Of a stretch of DNA of 64,000 nt, positions 34,243-43,569 are shown piece by piece (the stretch's first letter is position 1; each line of letters starts with the position of its first letter). Both the position numbers and the translations under genes were made by a program. The DNA comes from M3007 sp046329435. Its GTDB lineage: Bacteria; Bacteroidota; Bacteroidia; Chitinophagales; Saprospiraceae. The notes beneath the pieces were generated by a model. The model did no database searches and was not told the DNA's origin. It saw only the letters and a program-made list of their open reading frames with translations. Location of the stretch: positions 248,001-312,000 of the forward strand of contig JAXLUR010000004.1 of assembly GCA_046329435.1 (NCBI GenBank), read 5' to 3'.

Positions 34243-34938
34243 TCAGCCGTTGATCTGGTATCGTACGTATTTGATCGTCTTGCCGTTGGCCAAATGCATA
34301 GCCTCATAAAGGGTCTGGATTTGCAGTTCGGGATACAGCAACGGACTTGCGTAGATATCGTCGTTGTGATACAGCAGCCGGCAGCGCGGGTCGGCTTCGA
34401 TGGTGTCGAGCGTAAAACGGTAAAAATCCGGATCGTCGTGTTTCAGGTGCATCAGCCCGCCCGGCCGCAGGATAGCGCGGTATTTTTCATGAAAAAAAGC
34501 GGAGCTCAGGCGGCGGTTTTCCTTGCTGGGCCGGGGAAAGGGGTCGGGGAAAGTAATCCATATTTCAGCCACCTCTCCAGGGGCAAAAAAATGGTCGATG
34601 ATCTCGATCCTGGTGCGCAAAAAGGCAGCGTTGGCCAGCCCTTGCTCCAGGGCTTCCTTGGCGCCTTTCCAGATGCGGTTGCCCTTCACGTCAACCCCGA
34701 TGAAATTGCGGTCCGGAAAACGTTTGGCCAGTCCGACCGTGTACTCGCCGCCCCCGCAAGCCAGTTCGAGCGTGATGGGCCGGTCGTTTTTGAAATGTTG
34801 CTCGTTCCAGCGCCCTTTCAAATCGACCGGCGCCATGCCGGCGCCCACGAGCGCAGGCTGCTGCACATTGTAACATTCATACACATTGGGGAATGCCAGA
34901 ATTTCGGCGAATTTGCGGAGCTTGTTTTTGCGAGCCAT
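34243..34938 (-). CDS. trmB: tRNA (guanine-N7-)-methyltransferase
   Basis: This 231-residue SAM enzyme forms m7G46 in the tRNA variable loop. Motifs are LELACGGGEYTVGLAKRFP (SAM site), FIGVDVKGNRIWKGA, and the family-defining ITFPDPFPRPSKENRRL with the catalytic Asp. The start MARKNKLRKFAEI is chosen over an ATG 14 codons upstream because it matches the usual N-terminus. The upstream lipoprotein gene ends 38 bases away on the same strand. Confidence 0.94.
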   Translation of the reverse strand: MARKNKLRKFAEILAFPNVYECYNVQQPALVGAGMAPVDLKGRWNEQHFKNDRPITLELACGGGEYTVGLAKRFPDRNFIGVDVKGNRIWKGAKEALEQGLANAAFLRTRIEIIDHFFAPGEVAEIWITFPDPFPRPSKENRRLSSAFFHEKYRAILRPGGLMHLKHDDPDFYRFTLDTIEADPRCRLLYHNDDIYASPLLYPELQIQTLYEAMHLANGKTIKYVRYQING

Positions 34939-34976
34939 ACCAAATAAAACAGGGGCGCAAAAGTCTGCAAATTCCT

Positions 34977-35765
34977 TCAATCCTGTCCATATTCATATTT
35001 CCCCGTAAACTGGCCGTTGGGTCGGGTTTCGTATTTCACATCCGGCAACCCGTCGGCATTGTACTCGTAACGGTAGGTGGTGATCAGCGAATCGTTGCCG
35101 GGCGCGTAATACAGTTCTTTCCCGGGGTTGTTTTTGTGGTACGGGTAGCCGGGCAAATAAGGATACTGGATTGTCCAGCCGGCCGGGTTGACCTTTTGAT
35201 CAAAATCGCTGTATTCCACAACATTGAGCAACAGGTAAGTGCCGGTCTGCTCCAGGCGGTAAATTTCCTGCCGGTTCAGGTTGTCGCTGTCATCGTAGAA
35301 AAAACGGTATTGATAAAACGTCGGCTGCTCGCCCGGGCCGCCCGGAATCTCGCGAACCTGCCCGGAGATGCGGCCTGCTTCGTACAAATAATTGATCGTA
35401 CTCAGCACTGCGCCGCCGGGGGCTAGTTCCTGTACCTTTTCGAGCAACGCGCCGTTGTAAAAATACCGGGTTTTAAAGCCTCCGGTAGAGCTGACCTCGG
35501 CGATCCGGCCCTGCGCGTCGTAACTGAATTGGTCCACCAGCAGGCGAATAGCCGTGGGGTCTTCGGCCAGGTACTGCCATTGATTGCGCAGTTCGACCAG
35601 GCGGCCGTTGTCATCGTAAACAAATCTGAGGTGGTCGTTTGGCGACCAGCTGATCCGGCTGATTACCGGGGCAACCGGCGGTTTGACAGGTTCGTCCACC
35701 GTGTCTTTACGGCAGGCAGAAAGGAGGAGCAGCAACATGCCGCCCGTCAGGAGCACTTGTTTCAT
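34977..35765 (-). CDS. Lipoprotein with RHS/YD-like repeats
   Basis: This 262-residue protein has a lipoprotein signal ending in Leu-Ser-Ala-Cys (Cys18). The body has repeated Tyr-Asp segments such as FVYDDNGRLVEL, FSYDAQGRIAEV, FFYDDSDNLNRQ and YEYNADGLPDV, spaced about 40-50 residues apart. This is the pattern of RHS/YD-repeat and DUF4595-like surface proteins of Bacteroidota. The protein is probably anchored to the outer membrane. No partner or ligand is evident. Confidence 0.75.
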   Translation of the reverse strand: MKQVLLTGGMLLLLLSACRKDTVDEPVKPPVAPVISRISWSPNDHLRFVYDDNGRLVELRNQWQYLAEDPTAIRLLVDQFSYDAQGRIAEVSSTGGFKTRYFYNGALLEKVQELAPGGAVLSTINYLYEAGRISGQVREIPGGPGEQPTFYQYRFFYDDSDNLNRQEIYRLEQTGTYLLLNVVEYSDFDQKVNPAGWTIQYPYLPGYPYHKNNPGKELYYAPGNDSLITTYRYEYNADGLPDVKYETRPNGQFTGKYEYGQD

Positions 35766-35875
35766 AGCTTTATAATTTTTAAGAGATCAAAAAATAGCGC
35801 CGCAAACCGATTGAATGTTGCCGACAGGCTCAAACGGTTTCCGGCGCCTGGTGGTGCGCCCGGCCGGTCGGGGTC

Positions 35876-36610
35876 TTATTGCATGGGACTCATATCAACG
35901 CTTTCTACGTCGGTGCGCAACAACAATCCGGTAGCGATGGCGGCCACCACCGTGCGGGTTTCTGCGTCAAGGCTTTCATCAATCCAGACCTTGCCTTTAT
36001 TGACCGTCGACACAGCGCCGATTACCTGGCCGTCGAGGTGAAATTCGTGGCCGTAAACGGCCAGCGCCTTCATCCATTCCGGCTGGCCCTGCAGGCCCCG
36101 AATCGGGGTAATTTCGATGCGGCGAACGCCATTTTGGGCAAAACCGGCCGACTCCTGTTCGCGCATCAGGTCGCCGTTGGGATTGTACAGGATAAAGTCC
36201 CAGACCGGCCGTTCGCCGCCCAGATGGATGTTTCCTGCAAAAAAGTTCTGGTACTCGATCGGGATGCTGAAAAACTCGGACGCCCACTGTATTTCGGTGC
36301 TTTTGAACTTGCTTACGCACGAAACCTCGGCCTGGAGCCCGGCAGCGCCATGTTGGGTGTAGCTGAGTTTTTCGCGCGCACCCTGAAAGCGAACGATGAA
36401 GGGAATGTCGTAGCCTTTCGTCCAGCCCCGGCGAACCGGCTCGGTGCGGTATTCGCCGTAGCGGATTACCTGGCCAATCAGCAGGCCGTTGCGGCCTTTG
36501 ACCGGCATGGCTTCGGCATTGAGTTGAGGATCGACGGCCACCTGGGCCGTCCGGCAGGCCAGCAGGCTCGTCAGGGCGAGCAGGCCGATGAAAAAGAGAC
36601 GGGTTTTCAT
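35876..36610 (-). CDS. Lipoprotein of unknown function
   Basis: This 244-residue protein starts with a lipoprotein signal (LTSLLACRTAQ, Cys18 or close). The body is mixed alpha/beta with many aromatic residues (EFFSIPIEYQNFF) and a Gly/Arg-rich middle; I recognise no family. The start MKTRLFFIG is chosen; a longer in-frame start adds an unlikely Arg-rich stretch. It lies about 120 bases downstream of the second ECF sigma gene on the same strand and could be a target or partner of it. Confidence 0.65.
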   Translation of the reverse strand: MKTRLFFIGLLALTSLLACRTAQVAVDPQLNAEAMPVKGRNGLLIGQVIRYGEYRTEPVRRGWTKGYDIPFIVRFQGAREKLSYTQHGAAGLQAEVSCVSKFKSTEIQWASEFFSIPIEYQNFFAGNIHLGGERPVWDFILYNPNGDLMREQESAGFAQNGVRRIEITPIRGLQGQPEWMKALAVYGHEFHLDGQVIGAVSTVNKGKVWIDESLDAETRTVVAAIATGLLLRTDVESVDMSPMQ

Positions 36611-36732
36611 AGCGAGTGTGTTGAATGGATTGGGAGAATCGGTGAAGCAGGCACGGCGCCGAGGGCGCATACAGATCAGACAGTGCCGGACAGCAGATTG
36701 TTACAGCGCCGGCCGACTTGTGTGCGGCTCGT

Positions 36733-37332
36733 TCAGGTCCAGGCTTCCGTCAGCAGCGCCTGTTCATTCATCACCTTTTGCAGGCGCTGACGGGCGCGGG
36801 ATAAGCGGCTTTTGACGTTGTTGGGCGTCCAGCCGGTATGGCGGCCGATTTCCTCGATGCTTTGTTCGCGGAAATAAAAAAGGTCGAGCGCGATGACGTC
36901 CTGTTCGCTGAGTTGACGAAAAGCCTGTTCGATAAGGCGGCGCTGGTCTTGCGTATCGAGCAATTTGCCGCCCTCGTTCCATGCTGCAAGCGTTCGGGGT
37001 TCGCAATCTTCCATAGCGGCCCAGCTCGCGTAGCGGCGGATGCGGCGGCGGCTGATTGCAATGGAAATTGCGATCCGGCAGAGCCAGGTGGAAAATTTGG
37101 ATTCTCCCCGGAAATGGTCCATTTTGCGAAAGGCGCGCAGGAAAGCATCCTGCAGCACTTCCTGCACGGCTTCGGGGTCGTTGAGGTATCGCAACAATAC
37201 CGTTTGCAGCAGTCGGGTATAGCGCTGGTAAAGCGCGGCAAAGGCTTGCTGGTCGCCTGCGATCACGAGCGGGATTAGTTGCTCGTCAGTCATACGGGCA
37301 TAGCTGGCGACGGGAAGGGAGATCGTTGTCAT
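36733..37332 (-). CDS. ECF RNA polymerase sigma factor
   Basis: This 199-residue sigma-70-family protein has region 2 (FAALYQRYTRLLQTVLLRYLN, then EVLQDAFLRAFRKMDHFRGE) and region 4 (FRQLSEQDVIALDLFYFREQ, then SIEEIGRHTGWTPNNVKSRL). The start is taken at MTTISLPVASYARMTDEQL, since the long N-terminal extension in frame overlaps the divergent gene and has no family likeness. The second of two ECF sigmas in this window, it is divergent from the DUF4010 membrane protein gene. Confidence 0.9.
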   Translation of the reverse strand: MTTISLPVASYARMTDEQLIPLVIAGDQQAFAALYQRYTRLLQTVLLRYLNDPEAVQEVLQDAFLRAFRKMDHFRGESKFSTWLCRIAISIAISRRRIRRYASWAAMEDCEPRTLAAWNEGGKLLDTQDQRRLIEQAFRQLSEQDVIALDLFYFREQSIEEIGRHTGWTPNNVKSRLSRARQRLQKVMNEQALLTEAWT

Positions 37333-37436
37333 AGCTTTCAAGTTTTTGTTGAAGCAAAGGTGCTTCCGGCTGTGGGTGCAGGCCAAAAAGGAGTGGATGA
37401 ATGCCGTAAAGCGGGTGATGAATGCCCGAATGCGGT

Positions 37437-37444
37437 TACATTTG
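37437..37444 (+). promoter_or_regulatory. -7 promoter element of the DUF4010 gene
   Basis: TACATTTG matches TAnnTTTG and ends 8 bases before the ATG at 37453, so the transcript would be leaderless or nearly so. Confidence 0.5.
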
Positions 37445-37452
37445 AGACTGCC

Positions 37453-38730
37453 ATGGATTTCTTCAACTCCCTCAACGCCATACTCACCCCGTTTTTTACC
37501 GGCCTGCTTACGGCAGCCGGGGTCGGTTTGATCATCGGTCTGGAACGAGAGTTCAACACCCACGACGAGCCGGCGCATATCGGAGGTATCCGCACGTTCA
37601 TCCTCGTGGCCATGCTCGGTTTCTGCGCCGGGTGGATGGGTCGCTCCGGTTTGAACGAAGTGCTGATTACCGTGCTGGCCGGCTTTTTTGTGCTGGTGGC
37701 CGTGGCCTACTACGTCCAGACGCTTCACCACAAAATGGGGCTGACGACCGAGATCGCCCTCATGCTGACCCTTTTGCTGGGCGTTGCGATCGCCTCGGGT
37801 TACGTGCGCGAATCGCTGGCGGTAGTGGTGCTGATGACGCTGGTGTTGTCGTTGAAGGAAAAACTACACGGTTTTATTCAGCGGATTACGGAAGATGAGC
37901 TCTTCGCGTTTATCAAGTTCATCGTGCTGGCGCTGCTTGTGTTGCCCCTCTTGCCCGACGAGCCTTTCGGCCCCGAAAACCTGCTCAACCTGCGCGACAT
38001 GGGCTGGATCGCGGTGCTGGTCCTGTCGATCAGTTTTACCGGCTATCTGCTCCTCAAATTTGGCAAGCCCCACAAAGGCATCCTGCTCACCGCCCTGATC
38101 GGCGGCTTGTTTTCATCGACCCTCGTCGCCTGGGTGTTTTCAGCGCGCAGCCGGGAGCGCCCCGATCTGTCGGCGGCATTCGGGGCCGGCATCGTGTCGG
38201 CGTCTTCCATCATGTTTGTGCGGGTTTTTGCGCTGAGCGCCTTGTTTTCGGTCGGGGTGGCGCTGCGTTTATTGCCGGTTTTGGCGCTCATGTTGTTGGG
38301 CACCCTGCTGATGGGCTGGCGCGCTTTGCGCACCCGGCAGCCCGACGGCGATGCCCCGCAGCTTTCGCCGGGCAATCCGCTCGACCTCAAAAACGCCGTG
38401 TTTTTCATCCTGCTGTACATCGGCGTTACGCTGCTGATGTTTGGCTCGCGGCAGTGGCTCGACCCCGCGCTGAGCTACCTGGCCGGTGCGCTGGCCGGCG
38501 TTGCCGATATCGATGCCATTACGATCAGCACGGCCAAATGGTCGGCCGCCACGCCCGATTCGCAGCGCGAGGCAGCGGTTATCATTCTGCTGGCGGTCAT
38601 GTCCAACACGGCATTCAAATTACTGGTCAGCGTTTTCAACGGCGCGCGGGCCCTGCGCCGGCCGGTACTGACGGGTTTCGGTGTGGTGTTGCTGCTGGGG
38701 GCGGTGTTTCTCACGATCTGGCTGGTTTAG
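37453..38730 (+). CDS. MgtC-like / DUF4010 polytopic membrane protein
   Basis: This 425-residue protein has about twelve helices. The N-terminal part resembles MgtC/SapB proteins (GVGLIIGLEREFNTH, then GGIRTFILVAMLG), and the rest is the DUF4010 type (FGKPHKGILLTALIGGLFSS, then DIDAITIS). Such proteins sit in the inner membrane; their transport role is not settled. The ATG directly behind the promoter box is chosen. In-frame codons upstream would overlap the divergent sigma gene. Confidence 0.85.
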   Translation: MDFFNSLNAILTPFFTGLLTAAGVGLIIGLEREFNTHDEPAHIGGIRTFILVAMLGFCAGWMGRSGLNEVLITVLAGFFVLVAVAYYVQTLHHKMGLTTEIALMLTLLLGVAIASGYVRESLAVVVLMTLVLSLKEKLHGFIQRITEDELFAFIKFIVLALLVLPLLPDEPFGPENLLNLRDMGWIAVLVLSISFTGYLLLKFGKPHKGILLTALIGGLFSSTLVAWVFSARSRERPDLSAAFGAGIVSASSIMFVRVFALSALFSVGVALRLLPVLALMLLGTLLMGWRALRTRQPDGDAPQLSPGNPLDLKNAVFFILLYIGVTLLMFGSRQWLDPALSYLAGALAGVADIDAITISTAKWSAATPDSQREAAVIILLAVMSNTAFKLLVSVFNGARALRRPVLTGFGVVLLLGAVFLTIWLV

Positions 38731-38751
38731 GGCATCACAAGCCATCGTTGC

Positions 38752-39816
38752 TCATCGCACAAACAGCACGGAATTGACATGGCCTTTCGTATCGGTTTCG
38801 GTACGCGGATTGGCCGGGTCGGTCATCCATTGGCCATCCACAATGAATTTGTACAGGTATTTGCCGCCGGTCAGCGGCACGTCGGCGGCCCAGCCGGCGG
38901 GTGTCCTTTGCATGTTGATCTCGTGTTCTTTCCAGTTGTTGAAACTGCCTGACAGGATCACTTCGCGCGCGTTGTTGAAGCCCTGCAACTCGAAATGCAC
39001 GGGGGTGGCTACGTGCAGCACCGAGTTGAACGTGCCGTACTGGTTGCGTTTTTTTTCCGGGTTGGCGGGGTCGTGCAGCCATTCGCCATCCGCGATGAAT
39101 TTGTATTCGTACACCCCTGGCGGCAGCGGCAGCCGCATTTCCCAGCCGCCATCGACGCGCCGCATCCGGTAATTGTGTTCGTCCCAGTTGTTAAAAGTAC
39201 CAGCCAGGATCACCTGTTTTTTATCGGTAAAGCCGCGCAAATGAAAAGCAACATTGCCCGTATCGCCCGAAGGGGGCGCCACTTCGGGCCCCTGAAGATC
39301 GTAGCGGCCAAGTACGCCTTCTTTTTTCACGACGCCGACGGGCGTCCAGTACGTCCCGTTGATCAAAAACCTGAACTGCCAGTCGGGCGCATCCCTGAAA
39401 TCCTTGAGATGTTTGCGCAACTGGTAGCGATTGGCGTCCATGCGTTGCATCACCCAGCCTTCTGCCGACCAGTTGTTGAAATCGCCCGACACAGTGATCT
39501 GCAAAATATCGAGGTCGGCAAAATCCACGGCATTGCTGTCGGCCGAGTGCAGGGCGTTTTCATACACCCGCTTGTCGAACTCGAACACCACTTCATCGCC
39601 TTCGAAAAAATACAGCCCGTATTTGCTTTTGGCGGTGTCGATCTGGGCTGCGAGGCGTAGCGAGAGGAGCAGGAAGAGGAGAAGCGTTTTGCCTCTGATC
39701 GCTTTTTGGGGGTTAGAATTGCAATCCGTCGCCCTTGAAGCATTTGCACCGGCCTTTCCGCGGGTGGTTGACCCGGCCCTGGGGTATCTACAAACCATTT
39801 CCCAAACCTTTATCAT
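38752..39816 (-). CDS. Secreted protein with three glycogen-binding-like (CBM48/AMPK-type) modules
   Basis: Three repeats share a Gly-x-Phe-Asn-Asn-Trp core: VSGDFNNWSAEG (about residue 105), LAGTFNNWDEHNYRM (about 190-200) and LSGSFNNWKEHEINM (about 285). The second and third are each followed by YEYKFIADGEW or YLYKFIVDGQW and DPANP, the N-terminal early-set fold of CBM48/AMPK-beta glycogen-binding domains. A signal-like helix (LLLFLLLSLRLAAQ) lies about 45-60 residues after the ATG at 39816, which is unusually far, so the true start may be later at a non-ATG codon. No catalytic domain is seen. Alpha-glucan binding is inference. Confidence 0.75.
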   Translation of the reverse strand: MIKVWEMVCRYPRAGSTTRGKAGANASRATDCNSNPQKAIRGKTLLLFLLLSLRLAAQIDTAKSKYGLYFFEGDEVVFEFDKRVYENALHSADSNAVDFADLDILQITVSGDFNNWSAEGWVMQRMDANRYQLRKHLKDFRDAPDWQFRFLINGTYWTPVGVVKKEGVLGRYDLQGPEVAPPSGDTGNVAFHLRGFTDKKQVILAGTFNNWDEHNYRMRRVDGGWEMRLPLPPGVYEYKFIADGEWLHDPANPEKKRNQYGTFNSVLHVATPVHFELQGFNNAREVILSGSFNNWKEHEINMQRTPAGWAADVPLTGGKYLYKFIVDGQWMTDPANPRTETDTKGHVNSVLFVR

Positions 39817-39855
39817 AGTATTCAAATTGCTTTTGCCGTCAAGATGTTGCAAAGA

Positions 39856-40818
39856 TCAGGGTCGAACAGCCCGGTAGAACGTCAGCCGGCGTTTTTTATA
39901 GTTGACGCTCACAGGGTACTGGGACAAAAATTCGTAGCCCAGGATGCCGTCCACCTCGGTTTTATAGGTCGAATTGATGTCGCTGAGACTGGTCAGAATC
40001 GTAGCCATGGGACGGAACGGAAGCGAGTCGAGGCGCACGTTGTGCAAGGTACCGCTGAGTACCTCGAGGCTTTTATGCCCTGCGCCCCGCAGTTTGATAC
40101 GTTTGCCGATCACAAAATTGTTTTTCAAAAAACGCTCCCCTGCCTCATTGCTCAAAAGGTTTTGTTCGGCGCCCGAATCGAGCGCAAAGCGCAGGCTGAC
40201 CGAAGCGGGGAAACGCAGGCGCAACACCGCCACGTGGTCTGCCACTTCGATCGGGAAACTCGCGCGGGGCTGGTATTCCCAGTCGGGCAAAGGCGTGGCA
40301 GGCGCGCCCTTTTTATTGGTCCGGATCAGCACCAGCCGGAAAGCGGCATAATCGAACAGGACCTCGTACTCGCTAAACACTTCGTAGCCGATAATGCCCA
40401 TCAGATCGATCTTTTTGGCATTTTCGAGGTGCGAAAGGTCGAGTATTTCGGCAGCAATATCGGCGGCCACGAGGTTGTCGAGCCCGAAGGTATCGACGCG
40501 GATAGCGCCCAGCACCCGCACCCGGCCGGTGACGCCGCCGCCCTGCGCGGAAGTAGCAAGGCGGCGGGCTTCGCCGAAGTAGCGCGCGTTGAGCAGCAGG
40601 CCGCTGGCGCCGGTATCGAAAAAGAAATTGCCCTCGGCCGTATCGACCCTGGCGCGTACGGTGATGAGCGTGCCCGACAGCGTAAACGGCACCCGTACGA
40701 TGTCGTCGGTCGCCCATTCGGCCTCGGTCAGCGTGAGCGCCCAGCCGGGATCATCGCCCGCGCGGGCCAGAGCGGCCGTCAGCAGGCAGATGAGCAAGAC
40801 AGAGAAGATTGTTTTCAT
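39856..40818 (-). CDS. Retropepsin-like aspartic protease with two catalytic motifs
   Basis: This 320-residue protein has a Sec signal peptide (IFSVLLICLLTAALARA). It shows two aspartic-protease flap-and-Asp units: NFFFDTGASGLLL around Asp68 and LRFALDSGAEQNLL around Asp214, each followed by a hydrophobic-Gly segment (IGYEVF, LGYEFLSQ). Both Asp residues are in one chain, as in pepsin, while the short length fits bacterial clan AA proteins. It is predicted to be periplasmic or exported. Start and stop are clear. Role and substrate are unknown. Confidence 0.85.
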   Translation of the reverse strand: MKTIFSVLLICLLTAALARAGDDPGWALTLTEAEWATDDIVRVPFTLSGTLITVRARVDTAEGNFFFDTGASGLLLNARYFGEARRLATSAQGGGVTGRVRVLGAIRVDTFGLDNLVAADIAAEILDLSHLENAKKIDLMGIIGYEVFSEYEVLFDYAAFRLVLIRTNKKGAPATPLPDWEYQPRASFPIEVADHVAVLRLRFPASVSLRFALDSGAEQNLLSNEAGERFLKNNFVIGKRIKLRGAGHKSLEVLSGTLHNVRLDSLPFRPMATILTSLSDINSTYKTEVDGILGYEFLSQYPVSVNYKKRRLTFYRAVRP

Positions 40819-40867
40819 AGCTTGTAGCCTGGGATATAGACTACTGTTCGGGCCGGAACGTTGCAGC

Positions 40868-41623
40868 TTATTTCCCCAACCATTCTTTAAAATCCGTCAT
40901 GCGGTCGCCGCTGACGAATACTTCCTGTTTGTTTTTCGGGACCAGCTCGAGTTTCAGTTTTCCCTTGAAGTGGGTAAAAACATGCTGAATAGCCTCAAAA
41001 CCAACCAGATATTGCCGGTTGGCGCGGAAAAAATGTTTGGGATCGAGCAGACTGGTCAGTTTGTCGAGGCTGAAATCGATGGGCAAATGCTGTCCTTCCC
41101 GGGTCACCATGAAGGTGATTTTTTCATCCGAATAAAAATAGGCGATGTCGGCTGTTTCAATGCTGCGAATCTTGTTGCCCACCGTAATCATAAAACGGGT
41201 TTTTTATTCCGGCGTTCGCTGACCGATGTAGCGAAGCAGGGTATCGAAATCGGGTTTGGCAAACTGCGCTCGCAGCGTTTTGAATTTTTCCAGGGCCGCG
41301 GCAAGTTCTTCCGAATTGACCGGTTTGAGCAGATAATCGATGCTGTTGACCTTAAAAGCCTTGATCATGTACTCATCGTACGCGGTGGTAAAGATGACCG
41401 GCGAAGGCAGGGGCGCCAGCTCGAATATCTTGAAACAGAGGTCGTCTTCGAGGTGAATGTCCATAAACACCAGATCGGGCGCGTCATGGCGTCGCAGCCA
41501 TTGAACCGCCTCGGCTACCGAAGGCAGGACGGCCTGTACCCTGATCGAAGCGTCGTACTTTTTCAACAGCCCTTCGAGCCGTTGCGCCGTGAGGTTTTCG
41601 TCTTCAATAATGATGGTGTTCAT
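40868..41623 (-). pseudogene. LytTR-family response regulator split by an in-frame stop
   Basis: From the start MNTIIIEDENL the frame gives a receiver domain with the phospho-acceptor Asp in LVFMDIHLEDD, the Thr in IFTTAYDEYM and the Lys in DYLLKPV. At 41204-41206 it meets TAA. The same frame continues with KTRFMITVGNKIRSIET and a complete LytTR DNA-binding domain to 40868. Read through, the protein would be about 250 residues, the normal LytR/AlgR-type length. As written, receiver and DNA-binding domains would be separate products, the latter starting at the ATG at 41191. Either real mutation or a base error is possible. Confidence 0.85.
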
Positions 41624-41660
41624 AATGCGTCGATGTGCTAACGGGTTGGGAGGGTGTATT

Positions 41661-43565
41661 TTACAAAAGCGGTATGCGAACGACGAAATCATCGCCCACC
41701 GTGCCGGCCTCTACCGGTCGGTCGCTGAGCAAGGCATAGCGGTTGACGATATTTTGCAAACCTATGCCGGTGGACGAATCGGGCGTCGGGCGGGGCTGCA
41801 GGTGATTTTTGACCACCAGGGTGGCGCCTTCGGCCGTGACCGTCACCACGAGCGGCTCGCGAACCGACATACGGTTGTGTTTGACGGCATTTTCGAGCAG
41901 CAATTGCAGGGTCAGCGGGGCTACCCTGTATTGATCAAACAAGGATTCGTCGAGCTGGATTTGAAAATGAAACTTGTTTTCAAAACGGATCTTGAGCAAA
42001 AAGGCATAGGAGCGGATAAATTCCAGCTCGGTTCGCAGGGTCACCAGCGACTGGTCTTTTTGTTCCAGCAGGTAGCGATAAGACTTGGACAACTGGTCGA
42101 TGAACTGTTCCGACAACTCCGGGCTGACGTGGATCAACGACGACAAAATGCTGAGGCTGTTGAACAAAAAATGCGGGTTGACCTGGGTTTTCAGCAAAGC
42201 AATCTCATTGATAAGTTGTTGTTTTTCAAGATTTTCAGTGCGCAATTTTAATTGGGCCGAATTTTTACGGAAATACAACATACCGCTGAGGAAAAGCAGG
42301 GCCAGCAGCAGCACGCCCAGGGCCACGACGAGCAGGATATTGGTGTTGCGGGTCTTTTTGTTGAGTTCGGTTTGGTAGGCGACTTCCAGGCCGCGTTTTT
42401 CTTCCTCTCGTGTCAGGCTGTCGGAGAGCAGGTCTTTTTCAAATTCCAGCTGGTTGAGCCTGATTTCGATTTCGCCCTGTTTGAGGCTGTCGGTCAGTTG
42501 TTTGTACTGTTCGTGGTAATGCAGGGCTTCCGCGCTGTTACCCATTGTTTTGTTGGCTTTGTACAGGCAATGGCAGGCGTTGCGCTGCATGGCGACGATG
42601 CCCAGTTCGCGGGCCAGCCGGAGCGATTCGGCGCACCAGCGGAGCGCCTGTTGCGGATTATGCTGTTTGGCGGCAATATCGCCCAGCAGGTAATAGGCGT
42701 GGGCGGTGCCACTCTGATCGCCAAGCCGGCCGAACATGTCGATTGCCTGCGTCAGATAGGCGTTGGCGTGGCGGAAGTCGCCCTTGTTGGCATACACCGA
42801 ACCTATGTTGAAGGTTGTGATGGAAAGGCCGACCCGGTCGTCGATCTCGGTACGGATCGCGAGGCTTTTGAAGAAGTTCTCGAGTGCGCGGTCATACGCG
42901 CCGTTTTCGGAATACAGGTTGCCGATGTTGTTGTAAATCAGCGACATATCGCCTTTTCGGTTCAGCGTTTCGTACAGACGGAAAGCCTTGTCGTAATAAT
43001 CGAGCGCTTTTTCCTTGCTGCCCTGCTGCTGATAAATGACGGCTATGTTGCTGTAGTTGGCGCACAGACCCAGGGTGTCGCGGAGTTTTTCATTCATCGC
43101 CAGCGATTTGAGCTGATACTCGAGCGCTTTCAGGTTATTGCCCTGCTGGTTGTAAATCACGCCAAAGTTGCCATAGATCGCCCCTTCGCCCTTCAGGTCG
43201 CCGATCTCGATGCGCAGGTCGAGGCTTTTTTGATAAAAACTCATGGACTTCGCATACTCGCTTTTTCCGTAGTAGTAGGTGGCGATGTTGTACAACCCTT
43301 TGGCTTCCCACAATTTATAGCCGCTTTGCCTGCCGAAATCCACTTCCTGGCTGGCAAGGCTGAAAGCAGAGTCAGGGTTTTTACTCAACATGCCCCAGGT
43401 GAGCGATTGCAGGGCTTTCAGCCGCATGGTATCGTGCAGAGCCGGGTTTTGCCAGGCCCGCCACAAACTGTCAGCATTGGTTTGCGCTGCCAAAGGCGCC
43501 AGAAAGGCCGGCAGAAAAGCTGCCAGAAACAGCAATACAATGCGTATGGGTTGAGCCGTGTGCAT
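41661..43565 (-). CDS. TPR-containing LytS-type histidine kinase
   Basis: This 634-residue sensor has a signal peptide, about seven tetratricopeptide units (for example GNFGVIYNQQGNNLKALEYQ) to around residue 370, a coiled coil and one membrane helix (LLVVALGVLLLALLFL, near 405-420). The cytosolic His-kinase domain has the phospho-acceptor His in NPHFLFNSLS (from residue 463), the N-box LLENAVKHNRM and the G-box STGIGLQNIVNRY. All catalytic motifs look intact. The start of the response regulator lies 37 bases downstream, which makes a cognate pair likely. The signal sensed by the periplasmic TPR part is unknown. Confidence 0.93.
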   Translation of the reverse strand: MHTAQPIRIVLLFLAAFLPAFLAPLAAQTNADSLWRAWQNPALHDTMRLKALQSLTWGMLSKNPDSAFSLASQEVDFGRQSGYKLWEAKGLYNIATYYYGKSEYAKSMSFYQKSLDLRIEIGDLKGEGAIYGNFGVIYNQQGNNLKALEYQLKSLAMNEKLRDTLGLCANYSNIAVIYQQQGSKEKALDYYDKAFRLYETLNRKGDMSLIYNNIGNLYSENGAYDRALENFFKSLAIRTEIDDRVGLSITTFNIGSVYANKGDFRHANAYLTQAIDMFGRLGDQSGTAHAYYLLGDIAAKQHNPQQALRWCAESLRLARELGIVAMQRNACHCLYKANKTMGNSAEALHYHEQYKQLTDSLKQGEIEIRLNQLEFEKDLLSDSLTREEEKRGLEVAYQTELNKKTRNTNILLVVALGVLLLALLFLSGMLYFRKNSAQLKLRTENLEKQQLINEIALLKTQVNPHFLFNSLSILSSLIHVSPELSEQFIDQLSKSYRYLLEQKDQSLVTLRTELEFIRSYAFLLKIRFENKFHFQIQLDESLFDQYRVAPLTLQLLLENAVKHNRMSVREPLVVTVTAEGATLVVKNHLQPRPTPDSSTGIGLQNIVNRYALLSDRPVEAGTVGDDFVVRIPLL

Positions 43566-43569
43566 GCGA

